The notes under the pieces were generated by a model. It was not told the origin of the DNA. It worked only from the letters and a program-made list of their open reading frames with translations, and did not search any database. From Actinomycetes bacterium (GTDB taxonomy: Bacteria > Actinomycetota > Acidimicrobiia > Acidimicrobiales > Palsa-688): DNA of 33,910 nucleotides. Location: NCBI GenBank assembly GCA_021809105.1, contig JAKBAM010000033.1:1-33910 (forward strand), read 5' to 3'. Position numbers and translations under genes: made by a program. This document shows positions 15,328-22,761 of the stretch, in pieces (within the stretch, counting starts at the first letter, position 1; every line of letters starts with the position of its first letter).

Positions 15328-15906
15328 ATGAGTGTCCGGCATGCGTTGTTGGCGCTGCTCAGCGAGGGCCCGAAATATGGCCTGCAGCTGCGCCAGGAGT
15401 TCCTGGCCCGGACCGGCGAGGTGTGGCCGCTCAACGTGGGGCAGGTGTACACCACGCTGCAGCGGCTGGAGCGAGACGATTTGGTGGAATCCGACGGCGC
15501 CGACGACGGCCCGCAGAAGGGGTTCCGGATCACCGCGGAAGGGGAGGCGGAGCTGGCGGCCTGGCTGCGCAACCCGCCCGACCTGTCCTCGCCGCCGCGG
15601 GATGAGCTGGTGATCAAGGTTCTCGTCTCGCTGCGGCTTCCCGGCGTGGACGTGCACGAGGTGCTGCAGTTGCACCGGCGGTACCTGGTGCAGCTGATGC
15701 AGGAGTGGACCCGGTTGAAGGAGTACGCGGCCGAGCGCGACCTGGGGTTCGGGCTGGCGGTCGACGCCGAGCTGTTCCGCTTGGACGCCGTGGTGCGCTG
15801 GCTGGACGCGGCCGAGGGGCGGATCAAGCGGGCGTCGGTCGAACCCGTCGACGGCCCGCCGCTCCGACTGCCCAAGACACCCAGGAAGGCGGTGGTGCTC
15901 CCATGA
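15328..15906 (+). CDS. PadR-family transcriptional regulator
   Basis: 192 aa from ATG 15328 (MSVRHALLALLSEGPKYGLQ). The reading frame extends upstream through the promoter, so the earlier start is rejected. It has the winged helix of PadR proteins: the YGLQLRQEFLARTGEVWPLN helix, VGQVYTTLQRLERDDLVES as recognition helix, then the wing with KGFRITAEGEAELAAWL. A C-terminal PF10400-like helical dimerisation domain (about 100-165) follows. The stop overlaps the ATG of the ABC ATPase (ATGA). PadR controlling a downstream ABC exporter is a common arrangement. Confidence 0.93.
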   Translation: MSVRHALLALLSEGPKYGLQLRQEFLARTGEVWPLNVGQVYTTLQRLERDDLVESDGADDGPQKGFRITAEGEAELAAWLRNPPDLSSPPRDELVIKVLVSLRLPGVDVHEVLQLHRRYLVQLMQEWTRLKEYAAERDLGFGLAVDAELFRLDAVVRWLDAAEGRIKRASVEPVDGPPLRLPKTPRKAVVLP

Positions 15907-16619
15907 ACGTGCTCGAGCTGCTCGGCGTGTCCAAGGTGTACGGCCAGGGCCCCGCCGAGGTCCACGCCCTGTGGGGCGTGTCGCTGACGGTGGGCGAGGG
16001 CGAGCTGGTGGCCGTGATGGGACCGAGCGGATCGGGCAAGAGCACCCTGTTGACCATCGCCGGGACCCTCGAGGAACCCACCAGCGGGGAGGTGCTGGTC
16101 GGCGGCACCTCAGTGGGCGGGATGTCGCGCAACGACCGGGCCCGCCTGCGGCGCCGTTCCGTCGGCTACGTGTTCCAGGATTTCAACCTGCTGGCCGGGC
16201 TCACCGCGGCCGAGAACGTGTCGCTGCCCCTGGAGCTCGACGGGGTGGCGGCGAAGTCGGCCCGGGAACTGGGGCTCCGGGCCCTGGATGAGCTCGGGCT
16301 TCGCGAGCGCGCGGGGAGCTTCCCCGACGACCTGTCGGGCGGTGAGCGCCAGCGGGTGGCCATCGCCCGGGCGGTGGTCGGCGACCGCCGCCTGTTGCTG
16401 GCCGACGAGCCGTCCGGCGCCCTTGACTCGGCCAACGGGGAAACGGTGATGCGACTGATCCGGGCGGCGTGCCAACGGGGGGTGGCCGGGATGGTCGTCA
16501 CCCACGACGCGCAGCTGGCGTCGTGGGCGGACCGGGTGGTGTTCCTGCGGGACGGGCGGGTCGTCGACCAGACCTCACCTGCGGCCGGTCCGGAGTCCCT
16601 TCTCGCCCCCAACCCATGA
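15903..16619 (+). CDS. ABC transporter ATP-binding protein (LolD/MacB type)
   Basis: A 238-aa ATPase. Walker A is GPSGSGKST (residues 40-48), the Q-loop lies in YVFQDFNLLAG, the signature is LSGGERQRVAIARA, Walker B is LLLADEPSGALD, and the switch His is in VVTHD. The FQDFNLL form is typical of ATPases that pair with FtsX-type permeases. It starts in a 4-nt overlap with padR and ends in a 4-nt overlap with the permease ATG. The ATPase appears intact although its permease partner is broken. Confidence 0.94.
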   Translation: MNVLELLGVSKVYGQGPAEVHALWGVSLTVGEGELVAVMGPSGSGKSTLLTIAGTLEEPTSGEVLVGGTSVGGMSRNDRARLRRRSVGYVFQDFNLLAGLTAAENVSLPLELDGVAAKSARELGLRALDELGLRERAGSFPDDLSGGERQRVAIARAVVGDRRLLLADEPSGALDSANGETVMRLIRAACQRGVAGMVVTHDAQLASWADRVVFLRDGRVVDQTSPAAGPESLLAPNP

Positions 16620-18026
16620 CCGTCGTGGCCGCTGATCAACCCGGCCGGGTTATCGCCCACTCGGAGAACGGGGGCACAGCCGCCCGGCGGGCGGTGGTCC
16701 GATGGGGATGGCGCCTGGCCCGCCGCGAGTGGAGGCGCCACGTGCTGATACTGGCCTCGTTGACCGTGGCGGTCGCCGCGACCATCGTCGGGCTCGGCAC
16801 CGCGTCCAACGCCGCCAAGCTCAAGGCGGATCCGGTATTCGGGACCGCAACCAGCCTCATCATTCTCCCCGGCAACGACCCGCAGCTGAGCGCCGACCTG
16901 GCGGTCATACGGGCGAGAGTCGGACCCCTCGACGTGGTCGCCCACCAGCAGGTATCAGTCCCGGGTTCGGTGTCCACCATCGACCTACGCGACCAGTCCC
17001 CGAGCGGGACGTTCGACCAGGGGACCCTGCGGCTCGACTCGGGGCACTACCCGACCGGGCCGGGCCAGGTGGCCGTCACCAGCGGCACGGCCAACCAGCC
17101 CACTGGCCGGCCTGCAGCCCCCGCAGCCGTCCGGCGGGGGCGGGCGGACCGTCCCGGCCGGCTACGGCGTCGCCACCCTCAGCCAAGTGACCATCCAGGG
17201 GCACGGCATCTCGATCGCAGGTATGGACCCGCTGTATGTGGCGACGCCGGCCCTGCTGGCCCACTACGGCATCTCGCCCTCGGCGGTCGATCCCCACGTC
17301 GATGTGCTCTCCGCCCGGAAAGATCTGGGCGGCCTGCAGATCTTCGCGCCTGAGTTCCAGCCTGGGGCGGGCCCCCAGGCTGGCTCCCCCAAGCTGGGAC
17401 CCCGAAGCCCAGACATCCTGCACGTGACCCCGACGGTCCAGAGTTTCGGGCAGCTCCCCCTCTACACGTCGGCACCGGGCACCCTGCTGACTGTGGGAGC
17501 GGTCCAACGGCTCGGCCTGAAAGTGGTGCCCGCGGCATGGTCGCTCCAGGTATCGGGACCGCTGACGAGCCAGCAGATGCAGACCACCCGGGCAACCGCG
17601 GCCGCCATCGGGCTCTACGTGGAGACCAGGGCCAAGCAGACCTCGCTGGCCCCGCTTCGCAACTGGTCGACCGCGGTGGGCATCCTGGTCTCCCTCGGCG
17701 TGCTCGGCATGACCGTCGGCCTGATACGCAGCGAGACCGCCGGTGACCTGCGCACCCTCGCCGCCACAGGGGCCAGCAGCAAGACCCGCCGGACGATCGC
17801 CGGCGCCACCGGCGGGGCCCTCGCGCTCCTCGGCGCGTTGTTGGGTACCGCTGGCGCGTACGCCGCCCTGGTGATGTGGTACCGGAGCGACCTCCATCCC
17901 CTCGGGCGGGTCCCCGTCGCCAACCTGGCCATAATCCTGGTCGGCCTGCCGGCGCTGGCCGGAGCCGGCGGGTGGCTCCTCGCCGGCCGCGAACCGCCGG
18001 GAATAGGCCGCCAGCCGCTCGAATAG
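16616..18026 (+). pseudogene. FtsX-like permease with internal deletion and frameshift
   Basis: The 5' part (ATG 16616, overlapping the ATPase stop) encodes an N-terminal signal-anchor (HVLILASLTVAVAATIVGLG) and the first outer segment up to GHYPTGPGQVAVTSGTANQP near 17100. From about 17150 the gene continues in another frame (VPAGYGVATLSQVTIQGHGI, then AMDPLY-like segments). It carries the last FtsX domain: VGLIRSETAGDLRTLAATGA and GAYAALVMWYRSDLHPLG, to the stop at 18026. Full-length members of this family, as I recall, are about 800 aa or more with two FtsX domains. Here the two parts total ~470 codons, so the first FtsX domain is missing at the same place as the frame change. A single deletion explains both. 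The transporter is probably non-functional. Confidence 0.75.
17357..17383. repeat. Perfect 27-bp palindrome inside the permease remnant
   Basis: Arms CCAGCCTGGGG (17357-17367) and CCCCAGGCTGG (17373-17383) around CGGGC. In the permease frame it encodes a Pro/Gly/Gln-rich stretch (QPGAGPQAG). It would form a very stable hairpin. Confidence 0.9.
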
Positions 18027-18147
18027 CCCGCAAGACGAAGGTCGCGGACGAGCTCGCCCATAAGCTGAACACCATGATTCCGGCCAAGCCGTGACCTGAA
18101 CACCGTCCCTCCCGTTCGTCCGGCGCATCCCCCACCGCAATCAGCCC

Positions 18148-18169
18148 TTGACTTCAAGCGCTTGAGGTC
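18148..18169 (+). promoter_or_regulatory. MerR-type operator/promoter
   Basis: A -35-like TTGACT (18148-18153) runs into a 20-bp near-perfect palindrome (18150-18169), GACTTCAAGC / GCTTGAGGTC, with nine of ten pairs. This layout, a palindrome sitting in the spacer after the -35, is the hallmark of MerR-regulated promoters. The -10 is not clear (TTTGCT near 18173 would give a 19-bp spacer). The MerR gene begins 15 nt after the palindrome. Confidence 0.7.
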
Positions 18170-18184
18170 TGTTTTGCTGTCTCC

Positions 18185-18628
18185 ATGACAGCTCTGAGCA
18201 TCCAGGGCGCGGCGCTGCGCAGCGGTCTCACCGAGCCAACACTGCGTTACTACGAGGAGGTCGGGCTGATCGGGCCGATCGCCCGTGACCCGACGAGCGG
18301 GCACCGACGCTACTGCGACCAAGACATCGACACCCTGCAGGTGCTGGCGTGCCTGCGGGCCATGGGAGTCGGGATAGAGGACATGCGCACCTACCAGGCC
18401 AACCGCGCGCTCGGGCACACTAGGTCGGGAGACCAGCGCGACCTGCTGCTGCGTCACGGCGAGCGGATCGAGACCGAGATAGAAACCCTCCAAGTGCACC
18501 TCGACTATCTGCGGGCCAAGGCTGCCCTGTGGGACGCCCGTGACCGCCAGGACAAGCAGGCCGAATCAGAGGCGAACGAGCAGGTGCGAGCCATCATCCC
18601 GCGCCTGCAGGAGGTGGTGTGGCGATGA
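18185..18628 (+). CDS. MerR-family transcriptional regulator
   Basis: A 147-aa regulator. Its N-terminal winged helix is MTALSIQGAALRSGLTEPTL followed by RYYEEVGLIGPIARDPTSGH and RRY, the standard MerR pattern. A long coiled dimerisation helix follows (about 85-135, with ETEIETLQVHLDYLRAKAAL). There is no Cys cluster for metal sensing, so a small-molecule or redox-related inducer is more likely. Its stop overlaps the reductase start (ATGA), so the two are cotranscribed, probably from the palindromic promoter upstream. Relatives next to NAD-dependent reductases are common. Confidence 0.93.
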   Translation: MTALSIQGAALRSGLTEPTLRYYEEVGLIGPIARDPTSGHRRYCDQDIDTLQVLACLRAMGVGIEDMRTYQANRALGHTRSGDQRDLLLRHGERIETEIETLQVHLDYLRAKAALWDARDRQDKQAESEANEQVRAIIPRLQEVVWR

Positions 18629-19599
18629 GCAGGGTGTTGGTAACGGGCGGGAACGGCTATCTCGGTACCCACGTGATCGCCGCGCTGCTCGAGCAAGGAC
18701 GGCAGGTGCGCGCCACCGTGCGCTCAGTCGAGTCCGAACCCGAGATCCGCCAGGCGCTGCGCCGCTGCGGCGCCGCCGACGACGGGCTGGAGGTGCTCGC
18801 AGCTGACCTGACCAGCGACGGCGGCTGGGCAACGGCCGCGGCCGGCGTCGAGGAAGTCCACCACGTCGCCAGTCCGATCCCGCCCGCCCAGCCCGAAGAT
18901 CCCGACGAGCTGATCATCCCCGCCCGTGAGGGCACACTGCGGGTGATCAGGGCGGCCCGCGAGGCCGGGGCACGTCGGGTGGTGCTGACCTCGAGCTTCG
19001 CCGCGGTCGGCTACTCGCCCAAGCCGGTGCGCGACTACACCGAGTCCGACTGGACCGACCCTGACACCCCCGGCCTACCGCCCTACCCGCGCTCGAAGGC
19101 GATCGCCGAGCGTGCCGCCTGGGATTACATCGAGCAGCATCCGGGGGAAACCGAACTGGTCGTGCTCAACCCGACGTTCATCATCGGCCCGACGCTGGTC
19201 ACCTCGCTGCGTTCGTCACTAGTAGCCATCAAAGCGATTGCCGAGGGCACCATGGCGGCACTACCCCGTCAGCGCTTCGGCGTGACCGACGTGCGCGATG
19301 TGGCCGAAGCCCATCTCAAGGCGGCAGCCACGCCAGAAGCAGCCAACAAACGCTACCTACTGCTGGCTGATGGACCGACGATTACTTGGCTGGCCCTGGC
19401 CGGGGCGATCCAGGACCACCTCGGCGCCGCCGGCGCGAAGGTCACTTTCACCGAGGGTCCCGGCGACGAGCCGACGCCACTCACCATCCGCAACGACCGC
19501 GCCAAGCAAGAGCTCGGGTGGCATCCACGGCCGTTAGAGACCACGATCGCCGACACCGTCGACAGCATGCGCGAGCTCGGCCTACTACAGCTCCAATGA
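18625..19599 (+). CDS. Extended SDR / NAD-dependent epimerase-reductase
   Basis: 324 aa from ATG 18625, which overlaps the merR stop by 4 nt; a GTG two codons upstream is possible. The NAD(P)-binding motif is VTGGNGYLGTHVIAALL. The catalytic Ser lies in VLTSSFAAVGYS and the YxxxK pair in PPYPRSKAIAE. LVVLNPTFIIGP and FGVTDVRDVAEAHLKA are typical of dihydroflavonol-4-reductase-like and aldehyde-reductase-like members. It probably reduces an aldehyde or ketone under MerR control. The substrate is unknown. Confidence 0.92.
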   Translation: MSRVLVTGGNGYLGTHVIAALLEQGRQVRATVRSVESEPEIRQALRRCGAADDGLEVLAADLTSDGGWATAAAGVEEVHHVASPIPPAQPEDPDELIIPAREGTLRVIRAAREAGARRVVLTSSFAAVGYSPKPVRDYTESDWTDPDTPGLPPYPRSKAIAERAAWDYIEQHPGETELVVLNPTFIIGPTLVTSLRSSLVAIKAIAEGTMAALPRQRFGVTDVRDVAEAHLKAAATPEAANKRYLLLADGPTITWLALAGAIQDHLGAAGAKVTFTEGPGDEPTPLTIRNDRAKQELGWHPRPLETTIADTVDSMRELGLLQLQ

Positions 19600-19668
19600 C
19601 GACCAACCGACCGAGGAGAACTTGACGTAGATTCGGTAATAGCCCCTTTCGGGGACAGGGGGGTGGGA

Positions 19669-20784
19669 ATGAGCAAGGTCAGAGTGCTGGTCGGCACGGC
19701 CAAAGGGGGATTCGTGCTCACGGCCGACGGCGCACGGAAGGACTGGACCGTCGCGGGACCGCTGTTCGGGGGTTGGGAGGTGTACCACATGGCCGGGAGC
19801 CCCGCCGACCCGAACCGGCTCTACGCCTCCCAGTCGACTTCGTGGTTCGGGCAGCTCATCCAGCGCTCCGACGACGGGGGGTCGACCTGGTCGACGGCGG
19901 ACAACAAGTTCGGTTACACCGGCGAGACCGGGACACACCAGTGGTACGACGGCACCCCCCACCCGTGGGAGTTCGCCCGGGTGTGGCACCTCGAGCCATC
20001 CCCGGACGACCCCGACGCCGTGTACGCAGGCGCCGAGGACGCGGCTCTTTTCAAAACCACTGACGGAGCGGCGAGCTGGACGGAGCTGGACGGGCTGCGC
20101 ACCCATCCGACCGGCCCGGCGTGGCAGCCCGGGGCCGGAGGGATGTGCACCCACACCGTGCTCATCAACCCGAGCGACCCCGACCAGCTGCACGTAGCCA
20201 TCTCCGCGGCTGGCGTCTTCCGCTCCGAAGACGGTGGGGGCACCTGGACGCCCTCCAACCGCGGCCTGCGTTCCGGGGGCATCCCCGACGCGGACGCCGA
20301 GGTGGGCCACTGCGTGCACCGCATCGCCCGTCACCCGTCCCGGCCCGACGTGCTCTTCATGCAGAAGCACTGGGACGTCATGCGCAGCGACGACGGGGGG
20401 CAGAGCTGGTACGAGATCTCCGACAACCTGCCGAGCGACTTCGGCTTCCCGATCGTCGTCCACGCCCACGAACCCGAGACGGTCTACGTCGTGCCGATAA
20501 CCAGCGACTCGGAGCACTACCCGCCCGAAGGCAAGCTACGCGTCTACCGGTCCACCACAGGCGTTGGCGACTGGCAGCCGCTGACCGAAGGGCTCCCCCA
20601 GTCGAACTGCTACGTCAACGTCCTTCGCGACGCCATGGCCACCGACACCCTCGACAAGTGCGGCATCTACTTCGGCACCACCGGGGGCCAGGTCTATGCC
20701 TCGGCGGACGCCGGCAACAGTTGGCAATCGATTGCCCGGGATCTGCCGCGGGTGCTGTCGGTGGAGGCGCAGACGTTGCCGTGA
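19669..20784 (+). CDS. BNR-repeat beta-propeller (sialidase-like) protein
   Basis: 371 aa from ATG 19669; the in-frame GTG at 19663 lies within the Shine-Dalgarno-like GGGGGGTGGGA. No signal peptide is visible, so it is probably cytoplasmic. Five Asp-box (BNR) repeats mark blades: RSDDGGSTW (66-74), KTTDGAASW (129-137), RSEDGGGTW (185-193), RSDDGGQSW (239-247) and ASADAGNSW (344-352). A degenerate one is [10 protein letters not shown]. The stretch [14 protein letters not shown] is conserved in the group as I know it. The Arg triad of true sialidases is not evident, so a hydrolase name would be unsafe. It overlaps the MoaD-like gene by 4 nt, which argues for a functional pair. Confidence 0.88.
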   Translation: MSKVRVLVGTAKGGFVLTADGARKDWTVAGPLFGGWEVYHMAGSPADPNRLYASQSTSWFGQLIQRSDDGGSTWSTADNKFGYTGETGTHQWYDGTPHPWEFARVWHLEPSPDDPDAVYAGAEDAALFKTTDGAASWTELDGLRTHPTGPAWQPGAGGMCTHTVLINPSDPDQLHVAISAAGVFRSEDGGGTWTPSNRGLRSGGIPDADAEVGHCVHRIARHPSRPDVLFMQKHWDVMRSDDGGQSWYEISDNLPSDFGFPIVVHAHEPETVYVVPITSDSEHYPPEGKLRVYRSTTGVGDWQPLTEGLPQSNCYVNVLRDAMATDTLDKCGIYFGTTGGQVYASADAGNSWQSIARDLPRVLSVEAQTLP

Positions 20785-21077
20785 TCCGCGTCGTGCTACC
20801 CCATCACCTTCGAAAGCTGTCGGGCACCGGCGGGGAGGTGACCCTCCAGATCCCTGATCCGCCGACCCAGGCGGGGATGATCGACGCTCTCGAAGCGGTT
20901 TACCCGATGCTCTTCGGCACGATTCGGGATCCGGCTACCCAACGGAGGCGCCCGTTCATACGTTTCTTCGCCGGCGAGGAGGACCTGTCGCACGAACCGC
21001 CGGATGCCTCCCTCCCCGAGGCGGTGGCGGCGGGACGAGAGCCGCTCTACGTAGTCGGGGCGATGGCCGGAGGCTGA
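20781..21077 (+). CDS. MoaD/ThiS-family ubiquitin-like protein
   Basis: 98 aa from GTG 20781, overlapping the beta-propeller stop (GTGA). It shows a beta-grasp pattern: [60 protein letters not shown] and [11 protein letters not shown]. It ends in Gly-Gly immediately before the stop, as in MoaD, ThiS and other sulfur carriers that are adenylated and thiocarboxylated by E1-like enzymes. No moaE, thiG or E1-like gene is in the window, so the pathway is not defined; tight coupling to the beta-propeller is the main clue. The frame continues past the TGA with coding-like sequence (next entry). Confidence 0.85.
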   Translation: MIRVVLPHHLRKLSGTGGEVTLQIPDPPTQAGMIDALEAVYPMLFGTIRDPATQRRRPFIRFFAGEEDLSHEPPDASLPEAVAAGREPLYVVGAMAGG

Positions 21078-21239
21078 CGCAAACCCCTCTTCGCCTTCCG
21101 GGTCCGTCCCCGTTCCGTTCCGGAGAAGACCGCGGTCCGGGTCGCTCAGGACGAACTGGAGCGCCTCGGCAGCTTCCCGTCACGAGGTCCCCTCCTAGCC
21201 TCGCTGGCCAAGGGGATCAGCGAACTCCTGGCCGGCTGA
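21078..21239 (+). other. Coding-like in-frame extension after the MoaD-like stop
   Basis: After TGA (21075-21077) the same frame stays open for 53 codons to TGA 21237-21239, with strong G/C preference at third positions. It reads as a plausible protein segment (EKTAVRVAQDELERLGSF, then GPLLASLAKGISELLAG). It contains no ATG, GTG or TTG, so it has no ordinary start of its own. It may be the tail of a lost gene, or a readthrough extension across the TGA-C context. From 21240 to 21404 I see no convincing gene; minus-strand frames there (PRPIEAVVRYGKTGSERIY) look partly coding but shift frame and overlap this segment antisense. Confidence 0.35.
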
Positions 21240-21404
21240 GCGGACCAGCACGTAGTGCGGCTGCCGATCAGGTCGAGCGCAACGTCGGTGTAGCCGTCGT
21301 AGATCCGCTCGCTCCCAGTCTTGCCGTACCTGACCACGGCCTCGATGGGGCGCGGGAGCGTGAGCTGGAGCGTTCTGTGACGCTCTCCTTGGTAGCCTCA
21401 GTGC

Positions 21405-21629
21405 ATGAGCGCTTCGGACCCCCCTTCTGGCCGCGAGTGGAGCTACCGCTTCACGCAGCCGGATGGAGTCGAGATTGCAACCCGTGACCTGAACGGGGAT
21501 GACAGCGCTGAATCCCTGGCCAGGGACCTCTCCAAGGCCAGTGGCACGCCCGTGATCGTCCATCGGCTTCAGAGGTTGGCGAACTCCTGGGAGTACACGG
21601 TCGAGGTCGACGAGCGATCTGACATCTGA
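21405..21629 (+). CDS. Small hypothetical protein (74 aa)
   Basis: ATG 21405 to TGA 21629. It is a compact, acidic protein with alternating strands and one helix: EWSYRFTQPDGVEIATRDL, then DSAESLARDLSKASGTPVIV, and ANSWEYTVEVDE. No membrane segment or Cys is present. The composition and third-position G/C look coding. I recognise no family. It lies 33 nt upstream of the DDN-family gene on the same strand and may share its transcript. Confidence 0.6.
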   Translation: MSASDPPSGREWSYRFTQPDGVEIATRDLNGDDSAESLARDLSKASGTPVIVHRLQRLANSWEYTVEVDERSDI

Positions 21630-21662
21630 CCCACCCCATCCTGATCGGTCCAGGAGGTCGCC

Positions 21663-22127
21663 ATGAACGAGGCCAGCCCCACCCGCTATCGCAAGCCCGG
21701 CTGGTTTACCAAGTACGTCCTCAACAGGGCGATCGTCTTGCTCACCCGGGCAGGAATCAGCGTCTGGGGCAGCCGCGTCCTAGAGGTGGCCGGGCGTCGC
21801 TCCGGTGAACCACGGCGGGTGCCGGTGAATCTGCTGTCGCTCGACGGTGACCAGTATCTGGTCTCCGCCCGAGGCGCCGGCCAGTGGGTCCGCAACGTGC
21901 GGGCGGCCGGCGGTCAGCTCGACCTGCTCCTCGGCGGCACGCGCCAGCACTATGTGGCCGCCGAGTTGACCGACGAGCAGAAGCCCCCAGTGCTGCGGGC
22001 GTATCTGCGGCGCTGGAAGGCGGAGGTCGGAGTGTTCTTCGAAGGGGTCACCGCCGACTCCGGCGACGACGAGCTCCAGGCTATCGGGCCCAATCACCCG
22101 GTCTTCCTCCTCCGACCGACGTCGTGA
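21663..22127 (+). CDS. DDN-family F420-dependent nitroreductase-like protein
   Basis: A 154-aa split-barrel protein of the deazaflavin-dependent nitroreductase family. RYRKPGWFTKYVLNRAIVLL and GSRVLEVAGRRSGEPRRVPV form the N-terminal region. The cofactor region is YLVSARGAGQWVRNVRAAGG, with the conserved W-x-x-N-v-r pattern. The C-terminus is AIGPNHPVFLLRPTS. AGGAGGTCGCC gives a strong ribosome binding site before ATG 21663. Members use F420H2; natural substrates include quinones in mycobacteria, but none can be assigned here. Confidence 0.92.
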   Translation: MNEASPTRYRKPGWFTKYVLNRAIVLLTRAGISVWGSRVLEVAGRRSGEPRRVPVNLLSLDGDQYLVSARGAGQWVRNVRAAGGQLDLLLGGTRQHYVAAELTDEQKPPVLRAYLRRWKAEVGVFFEGVTADSGDDELQAIGPNHPVFLLRPTS

Positions 22128-22140
22128 CCGGAGCCGTCAC

Positions 22141-22312
22141 TGGCACGCCTTGTCGGCCGCCACCTCGGCCGACCCGGAGCTCTACCGCCTGATCGCTGCC
22201 GCCGGCTTCCCGCGCACCGAGCTGCTCCCGGCCTGGAGACGTGGGCCGGACAGTTCGACATCGACCTCTTCGCCCGGACCGGACCGGGGTCCCAGCCCTC
22301 ACGGACGGCGGC
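22141..22312 (+). other. Possible frameshifted gene remnant
   Basis: From 22141 one frame reads TSADPELYRLIAAAGFPRTE, which looks like protein. Near 22232 the protein-like reading passes to another frame, LETWAGQFDIDLFARTGPGS. Neither part has a clear start and both are short. This may be the tail of a lost gene between the DDN-family gene and the toxin-antitoxin relic. I cannot name a family. Confidence 0.25.
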
Positions 22313-22340
22313 CGGCTGTGTACGATAAGTACACAGCCGG
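22312..22340. promoter_or_regulatory. Perfect palindrome, operator of the decayed toxin-antitoxin locus
   Basis: Perfect 12-bp arms CCGGCTGTGTAC (22312-22323) and GTACACAGCCGG (22329-22340) around GATAA. It lies about 20 bp upstream of the likely antitoxin start (GTG 22361, with GAGGAAG as ribosome binding site). Position and form fit a toxin-antitoxin autoregulation site that has survived decay of the genes. Confidence 0.65.
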
Positions 22341-22360
22341 GTACGCTGAGGAAGATAAGA

Positions 22361-22613
22361 GTGCCCGTGACCACAGGCTCTCGCTAGCTGCAGTGGAGGC
22401 CCTCGACGCCGCCGTGGCATCCGGGGTGGCCCCCACCCGGGGGCGGCGGTCCAAGAGGCGGGTGCGCGCATGGCTTGCCAGCCATGGCGAGGATCGATCA
22501 CCGCCTCGTACCGCCACCGCTACAAGACTCTCGACCCCGACCAAGACCAGGACCTGATTGCCAGCCTGGGCGCATACTCCCTGAAAGCGTGCCTGGCAGC
22601 GAGCGGGGACTGA
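22361..22613 (+). pseudogene. Decayed ribbon-helix-helix antitoxin
   Basis: Antitoxin-like sequence is spread over different frames. After GTG 22361 (VPVTT) the frame changes to HRLSLAAVEALDAAVASGVA, then VRAWLASHGE, the shape of a ribbon-helix-helix antitoxin. Near 22490 it changes again to SITASYRHRYKTLDPDQDQD, then LIASLGAYSLKACLAASGD and stop at 22613, the usual C-terminal half. At least two indels are needed to rebuild one protein of ~80 aa. It precedes a MazF-like remnant in the normal antitoxin-toxin order. Family identity is from sequence memory; the frame changes are seen directly. Confidence 0.6.
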
Positions 22614-22745
22614 TCCACCGCGGCGAAGTGTGGGACGCCACCATCGCCCGGGTCGGCCGCCACCCGGTGGTCATCGCCAGCCGCGAGACCTCCATGCCGA
22701 TTCCCACCAGCGTGGTGTGCGTGCTGGTCACCACCAGTTTTCATC
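22589..22745 (+). pseudogene. Truncated MazF/PemK-like toxin
   Basis: The sequence IHRGEVWDATIARVGRHPVV continues into IASRETSMPIPTSVVCVLVT and TSFH, a good match to the first ~45 residues of MazF-type endoribonucleases of this actinobacterial subgroup. After about 22745 the frame runs into unrelated sequence and ends at 22807, opposite the 3' end of the VOC gene. The remaining half of the toxin is missing. A normal ATG is also lacking; GTG 22589 or CTG 22610 are the only nearby options. The toxin is almost certainly inactive. Confidence 0.65.
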
Positions 22746-22761
22746 TCCACACATCAGGCAG

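Noticed and set aside
17876..18094. Possible small gene ending KTKVADELAHKLNTMIPAKP
   Set aside because: It overlaps the permease C-terminus in another frame, has no ribosome binding site and no recognisable family.
21146..21563. Minus-strand gene in 21195-21400
   Set aside because: The protein-like reading needs a frame change and lies antisense to another coding-like stretch; no start or ribosome binding site could be supported.
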